Shown: one piece after another, positions 63,958 through 64,000 of the stretch
Numbering within the stretch: the first letter of the stretch is position 1
How the letters are laid out: each line of letters begins with the position of its first letter
NCBI RefSeq assembly: GCF_900186615.1
Contig: NZ_LT896588.1
Coordinates: 3,288,348-3,352,347 of the forward strand
Source: Parabacteroides bouchesdurhonensis
Lineage (GTDB): Bacteria > Bacteroidota > Bacteroidia > Bacteroidales > Tannerellaceae
Length of the DNA: 64,000 nucleotides
Direction of reading: 5' to 3'
Position numbers and translations under genes: made by a program
Notes under the pieces: generated by a model
Told to the model about the DNA's origin: nothing
Seen by the model: the letters and a program-made list of their open reading frames with translations, nothing else
The model's database searches: none

Positions 63958-63976
63958 TTGCGGGCTTGACCCGCAA
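63958..63976. repeat. small palindrome TTGCGGG/CCCGCAA
   Basis: Perfect 7-bp arms with loop CTTGA, in the gap after the esterase. Sequences of the type CATTGCGGGCTTGACCCGC are common intergenic repeats in many genomes, so it may be a fragment of one. No gene is supported between 63911 and 64000. Confidence 0.45.
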
Positions 63977-64000
63977 ACTCATACTAAACTGATCTTAATC

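Noticed and set aside
1-64000. CRISPR arrays, insertion sequences, prophage genes, rRNA
   Set aside because: Looked for regularly spaced repeats, transposase or integrase motifs, phage structural genes and rRNA segments; none recognised.

Overview
The window is chromosomal DNA from a low-GC member of the order Bacteroidales (phylum Bacteroidota). Evidence: sigma-ABfr style promoters (TTTG and TAnnTTTG boxes), almost no Shine-Dalgarno signals, many lipoproteins, Bacteroidales-restricted families (NVEALA peptide, 6-bladed beta-propeller lipoproteins, DUF4221, DUF4268), an acn-icd-gltA cluster and a Bacteroides-style ribose/nucleoside salvage locus. Genus cannot be fixed from sequence alone; the AT-richness argues against typical Bacteroides or P. 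distasonis and would fit Dysgonomonas- or Coprobacter-like lineages.

Layout. 0-2 kb: a cold-shock-domain protein and a DEAD-box RNA helicase, both minus. 2.2-13.5 kb: an AT-rich plus-strand accessory region made of three peptide-related cassettes. All three start with the same promoter module: a Pho-box-like direct repeat placed exactly 33 bp before a TAnnTTT-like -7 box. Cassette 1 is partly decayed (start of a glycosyltransferase gene, an intact propeller lipoprotein, a chimeric relic). Cassette 2 encodes a GT-B-like protein with a C-terminal PqqD/RRE-like domain, a double GT2 glycosyltransferase, a Cys-rich peptide with a double-Gly leader, an S41 peptidase and a propeller lipoprotein. Cassette 3 encodes an NVEALA-type peptide, a DUF4221-like lipoprotein and a CxxC lipoprotein. 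I read cassette 2 as a candidate glycosylated-RiPP (glycocin-like) system; it is the most novel content here. The region ends at a minus-strand tRNA cluster (Gly-Leu-Leu) at 13.8-14.1 kb.

14.2-27.5 kb (minus): purine salvage (purine nucleoside phosphorylase, MTA/SAH deaminase), a DbpA-like helicase, a CAT-like acyltransferase, an M20 dipeptidase, GtrA, the citrate branch acn-icd-gltA, then a polyprenyl-sugar type GT2 with GtrA. 27.6-33.9 kb: a ribose/nucleoside/ADP-ribose salvage operon (transporter, nucleoside hydrolase, ADP-ribosylglycohydrolase-like lipoprotein, ribokinase) with a divergent putative regulator. 34-40 kb: GH130 with an MFS transporter, a fused cytochrome c biogenesis protein CcsBA, and a RidA/chorismatase-like protein. 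40.5-43 kb: divergent threonine dehydrogenase and glycine C-acetyltransferase (threonine to glycine).

43-48.8 kb: histidine genes: a PHP-type histidinol phosphatase (plus) converging on a minus-strand hisG-hisD-hisC-hisB-lipoprotein operon, preceded by a 16-codon leader peptide with six consecutive His codons and a terminator, i.e. a transcription attenuator. 48.8-60.7 kb: SugE-like SMR pump, DUF4268, a secreted M16 peptidase, two tandem MscS channels, an MBOAT/GDSL/GDSL O-acetylation operon, rhomboid protease and a helical protein. 61-64 kb: formate-tetrahydrofolate ligase and a secreted esterase. Two families of dispersed intergenic palindromic repeats occur (25.3/36.4 kb and 40.4/62.9 kb).
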